A DNA stretch of 9,685 nucleotides from Candidatus Aenigmatarchaeota archaeon (GTDB taxonomy: Archaea; Aenigmatarchaeota; Aenigmatarchaeia; GW2011-AR5): the NCBI GenBank assembly GCA_016198645.1, contig JACQIE010000036.1:1-9685 (forward strand), read 5' to 3'. Below are positions 7,609-9,685 of the stretch, one piece after another. Position 1 is the stretch's first letter, and every line of letters begins with the position of its first letter. The translations under genes and the position numbers were made by a program. The notes below the pieces were generated by a model. It saw nothing but the letters and a program-made list of their open reading frames with translations, was not told the origin of the DNA and searched no databases.

Positions 7609-7629
7609 CACTACCATTTAATGGTAGTG
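7609..7629. repeat. Near-perfect palindrome after aspC
   Basis: CACTACCATT and AATGGTAGTG are exact reverse complements around a single T, giving 10-bp arms. As RNA it would form a 9-bp stem with a UUA loop. It starts 5 nt after the aminotransferase stop and ends 13 nt before a TATA-like box for the next gene. With no T-run behind it, it could be a dimeric repressor/activator operator for the peptidase gene or an mRNA 3' stabiliser or terminator. Confidence 0.65.
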
Positions 7630-7642
7630 AATAAACGAAATG

Positions 7643-7665
7643 CTTAAATACTTGAAAATTTAAAG
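7643..7665 (+). promoter_or_regulatory. Candidate promoter of the metallopeptidase gene
   Basis: Two TATA-like boxes are present: CTTAAATA (7643-7650), preceded by purine-rich CGAAATG as a possible BRE, and ATTTAAAG (7658-7665). They would give leaders of roughly 25 and 10 nt before the ATG at 7697. The leader contains an inexact direct repeat, CAAGTAATTA (7671-7680) and CAAGTAGTTA (7685-7694). There is no Shine-Dalgarno sequence. Confidence 0.4.
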
Positions 7666-7696
7666 TTAATCAAGTAATTATTTACAAGTAGTTACA

Positions 7697-9328
7697 ATGA
7701 AGACCCGCGTGATTGAAATGTCGTTAGGAGAAAACAAGCAGCGCCTATCCGATTTTGGCAGGTATGCAGCGGATTTTGCAGGCATGGCAGCATATCGCGC
7801 CAGGCATTCTATGGCATCTTTAGTCTACGGCGCAGTCGTAACTCCTCTTTTATTGCAGGGATACAGTCCGCCACAGGTCATCCCAACACAAAAAATAGAA
7901 ACAGTTCATGCAGCCCAGTCCGGATGCGGCTTGCCTCAGATACCGCAGTTGTTCAGATGGTGCGTGGATGACAGATCCACGCCCGATGTCGAGATTATTT
8001 CAAATCCACGGGCAGAGCCGGGCTCCCCCCTCAAAGTGAAGGTTAGCGGCCAGAGCAGATACGGCGTTGCAGATATTGGGCTTTTCGATTCTGTCGGCTT
8101 GCAGCTTCGGGCTTTCCCATGCGGCGGGATCAAGAAATGCGATGCTGCCTTCGATGGGATGATAGCCCCATCAACCCCGTTTTCCGATTACACATACAAG
8201 GCAGTTGTCAGGGATTCGAAAGGGGGTGTAAATACGGTTTCGTTTACCGGCCAGACGGCGTCGCAAAAATATAAAATGGCCACACTCCTTGTTGCCTCGC
8301 CTGATCACCCGGCTACCCAAAGAGATGTAGATACGCTGAAGAAGGGTATGGAATTTTTCGAGAAAACATGGAATAAAGAAACGCCTGGTATTGAAATGGA
8401 CGCAGCAGATTTCTACCAGGTCGAAGCGGTAACAGAAACAAATCCATTCTATTACATTGATCCCCTGAAAAAATTTTATAACGACCACCCGGACAAGAAA
8501 AACATCTACGATTCGTTTAATGTGGTTTCAACATGGAGTGACCCGGATTTTTATCCACTTGCACTTCACTGGAATATGCCCAGCAGAGCCGATGGTGGTA
8601 GCATCTCGTATGTACATTGCGGAACACCGTGCAAATTGAGAGGGCTTACAAAGATTCGGGATATGAAAAGACTTGCTGAGAGTTTTGCCGTCCCTCTTAC
8701 AGAGGAAAACTACTCAGATGTCATGGCACATACTATAGGAAATATCATGATGCACGAAACAGGACATGTCTGGGGAATTTATGTAGGTGACACATCTGAT
8801 CCTTTTGAACTGACCGTGAACGGGCACTATAGAGCCACACTCGACACGCACTGGGATCCACTGGGTGGCGGCGCTTATGCACAGGATGCAGACGGTTCGT
8901 ATTCACTGGATATTAGTGGACTTTCTGCTGGTATTCCTTCGATGTGGCATGATTTCACCCTTTTCCAGATGGGATTAAAAAAACGGGAAGACGTTCGAAG
9001 TATCAGAAAGATGACCGGCTGTGCCAACAACAGGTGTTCCGGTTATGTTGACCTATCCGTAGATCAGGTATTTCCAAAAAATTCAGCCACCGCCGAGCCC
9101 CTGACGCTATTCCATGGAGGAGATGCTGACTTAGACGGCATAATGAACTGGGCGGAAAGGGAGGGAACACTGGGTTACAAGACTGATCATCTGAACTTCG
9201 ACACGGATGGTGACGGTTTTGGGGACATTGAGGAGATTAAAAAAGGCGCAAGCCCGCTGGATTTCGACAGCCGACCATTATCTGATGGCAAAACTCCAGT
9301 CATTCTCCCCACACTATCCCCGCCGTAG
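7697..9328 (+). CDS. Secreted putative zinc metallopeptidase with Ca-binding repeats
   Basis: A 543-residue exported protein, probably a surface or extracellular peptidase. A hydrophobic stretch at about 39-55 (MASLVYGAVVTPLLLQGY) follows a long polar N-terminus, so the true start may be Met39 (7811). Residues about 95-185 look like an Ig-like beta-sandwich (DYTYKAVVRDSKGGVNTVSF). The catalytic region (about 192-435) contains HETGH at 353-357 followed by VWG, as in HExxHxxG zincins. The metzincin third His or Asp is absent (Val363), but THW at 384-386 offers His385. The layout HExxH...HW...GG...FTLFQMGLKKREDV resembles, from memory, uncharacterised bacterial and archaeal TSP3-linked proteins. 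The C-terminus has two 12-residue calcium loops, 476-487 (DADLDG...E) and 502-513 (DTDGDGFGDIEE), of thrombospondin type 3/EF-like form. All eight Cys fall in four close pairs, suiting disulfides outside the cell. There is no C-terminal anchor. It ends with TAG. Confidence 0.85.
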   Translation: MKTRVIEMSLGENKQRLSDFGRYAADFAGMAAYRARHSMASLVYGAVVTPLLLQGYSPPQVIPTQKIETVHAAQSGCGLPQIPQLFRWCVDDRSTPDVEIISNPRAEPGSPLKVKVSGQSRYGVADIGLFDSVGLQLRAFPCGGIKKCDAAFDGMIAPSTPFSDYTYKAVVRDSKGGVNTVSFTGQTASQKYKMATLLVASPDHPATQRDVDTLKKGMEFFEKTWNKETPGIEMDAADFYQVEAVTETNPFYYIDPLKKFYNDHPDKKNIYDSFNVVSTWSDPDFYPLALHWNMPSRADGGSISYVHCGTPCKLRGLTKIRDMKRLAESFAVPLTEENYSDVMAHTIGNIMMHETGHVWGIYVGDTSDPFELTVNGHYRATLDTHWDPLGGGAYAQDADGSYSLDISGLSAGIPSMWHDFTLFQMGLKKREDVRSIRKMTGCANNRCSGYVDLSVDQVFPKNSATAEPLTLFHGGDADLDGIMNWAEREGTLGYKTDHLNFDTDGDGFGDIEEIKKGASPLDFDSRPLSDGKTPVILPTLSPP

Positions 9329-9421
9329 CCAGAATGTAATAAGACAATATTTCCAGCTAACGATCTTGCCCATTGAGATAAATTGTACATAGCAAATACA
9401 CTATTTACTGAAAGATGTGCA

Positions 9422-9480
9422 AACTACCCGCCACAAGCAACTTGACGCACGGCTGTGCGTCCTTGCAAAAGGCGGGTGTT
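9422..9480. repeat. Composite hairpin, possible small RNA or palindromic element
   Basis: Nested pairing: an outer stem ACCCGCC (9426-9432) with GGCGGGT (9471-9477), extendable by AAC/GTT with one bulged T; a middle GCAA (9437-9440) with TTGC (9463-9466); and an inner stem GACGCAC (9444-9450) with GTGCGTC (9455-9461) around a GGCT loop. At least 18 bp are formed in about 55 nt. A TATTTA box at 9402-9407 could place a transcript start near its 5' side. No known RNA family was recognised; H/ACA was considered but no ACA box follows the stem. The strand is undecided. Confidence 0.5.
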
Positions 9481-9507
9481 ACGAAAAGGAGAGGAAAGGA
9501 CTTTTAG

Positions 9508-9530
9508 CGCAGCGTCGAGATGACGGTGCG
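9508..9530. repeat. Small imperfect hairpin
   Basis: CGCA (9508-9511) pairs with TGCG (9527-9530). After a G/G mismatch, CGTC (9513-9516) pairs with GACG (9522-9525) around a GAGAT loop. It is short and may be chance. Confidence 0.25.
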
Positions 9531-9532
9531 GG

Positions 9533-9540
9533 TTATAAAA
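9533..9540 (+). promoter_or_regulatory. TATA-like box upstream of the Cys-rich ORF
   Basis: TTATAAAA is the best TATA match in the gap. It would start transcription near 9562, leaving a leader of about 40 nt before the ATG at 9601. Confidence 0.35.
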
Positions 9541-9600
9541 AGTGTGTTTTTAAACTTCGGAAACAATATGAATTAAGTCATAAATTCAGCGAAGGCAGGA

Positions 9601-9685
9601 ATGATGTGCAATTGCGCTTGTGATAACGCAAAGAAGTCGGGGAGGTGTGGGAAAATGTGCGGCACGTGCGGATGCAGAGCTAAGA
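9601..9685 (+). CDS. Partial cysteine-rich small protein, cut by window edge
   Basis: The open frame starts at ATG-ATG (9601 and 9604) and runs off the window after 28 codons, seven of them Cys. It begins MMCNCACDNAKKSGRCG and continues MCGTCGCRAK, with Cys at 3, 5, 7, 16, 20, 23 and 25. An internal in-frame ATG at 9655 has the strongest Shine-Dalgarno sequence in the window, GGAGGTG (9641-9647), 7 nt upstream. The real start could therefore be MCGTCGC, with the upstream cysteines not translated, or both starts could be used. The CxCxC and CxxCxC spacing suggests metal binding: a metallothionein-like protein, an Fe-S or zinc-ribbon protein, or an N-terminus like that of HypB (MCTTCGC in E. 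coli). The remainder is out of view, so no function is assigned. Confidence 0.5.
   Translation, partial: MMCNCACDNAKKSGRCGKMCGTCGCRAK

Larger units (their letters stand above)
9329..9600. other. Non-coding stretch with structured DNA and promoter signals
   Basis: No convincing gene is visible. The first ~90 nt are AT-rich and unstructured. A composite hairpin follows (9422-9480), then a purine-rich run (9484-9500), a small hairpin (9508-9530), and a TATA-like box (9533-9540) leading to the Cys-rich ORF. Short open frames here (GTG at 9417, 68 codons; ATG at 9415, 30 codons) overlap the hairpin arms and have no recognisable composition, so I do not call them genes. Confidence 0.5.

Noticed and set aside
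1125..9328. Stop codons of the six main genes are TAG (4) and TAA (2), never TGA
   Set aside because: Six genes are too few to infer stop-codon reassignment, and aRF1 keeps its recognition motifs.
9486..9497. GAGGAAAGG resembling the GAGGAAAGUC motif of RNase P RNA
   Set aside because: Fewer than 120 nt remain before the next ORF, and none of the other RNase P conserved regions is visible.
9417..9623. 68-codon frame with GTG start between the peptidase and the Cys-rich ORF
   Set aside because: It spans the hairpin arms, has an unremarkable basic composition, and its end overlaps the better-supported ATG at 9601.
1..9685. CRISPR array, insertion sequence, integrase or toxin-antitoxin pair
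   Set aside because: No regularly spaced direct repeats, transposase motifs, terminal inverted repeats flanking a gene, or toxin-antitoxin gene pairs were seen.

Overview
The window is archaeal. It carries an archaeal/eukaryotic-type class I peptide release factor (aRF1), an archaeal-type PEP carboxylase that begins with the family's MSTQHPDN motif, and a valyl-tRNA synthetase whose editing domain has the archaeal form (HCTYGDMKD). Several start codons lie 24-27 nt downstream of TATA-like boxes and lack a Shine-Dalgarno sequence, which fits archaeal leaderless transcripts. A DPANN-type lineage (Micrarchaeota or Diapherotrites) is possible but is only a guess; no rRNA gene or other marker in the window decides the phylum.

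Layout. (1) 9-1127: a secreted or membrane-anchored protein of unknown family with a hydrophobic leader and a candidate HEKRH zinc motif. (2) 1161-3503: valS. (3) 3504-3656: a short gap filled with imperfect repeats and small hairpins that runs into the start of the next gene. (4) 3638-4867: prf1 (aRF1). (5) 4916-6382, minus strand: ppcA, convergent with prf1. (6) 6383-6440: a compact divergent promoter. (7) 6441-7604: a class I aspartate-type aminotransferase. (8) 7605-7696: a near-perfect palindrome followed by a candidate TATA promoter. (9) 7697-9328: a secreted putative metallopeptidase with an Ig-like region, an HETGH motif, and two calcium-binding DxDxDG loops at the C-terminus. (10) 9329-9600: non-coding, with a strong composite hairpin at 9422-9480. 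(11) 9601-9685: the start of a very cysteine-rich small protein, cut by the window edge.

How the genes relate. valS and prf1 serve translation. PpcA makes oxaloacetate from PEP and bicarbonate, and the divergently transcribed aminotransferase can turn oxaloacetate into aspartate, so the pair forms a plausible two-step carbon-fixing route to aspartate. The two flanking genes are different: both encode exported proteins with HExxH motifs, both look AT-richer than the core genes in sampled stretches, and both are probably accessory surface hydrolases.

Least explained are the repeat-rich valS-prf1 gap, a 7-bp hairpin stem (GACGCAC/GTGCGTC) found in both non-coding gaps, the 9422-9480 structured element, and the cysteine-rich ORF at the edge. 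None of them proves a new system; the structured element next to the Cys-rich ORF and the repeat family are the best leads.
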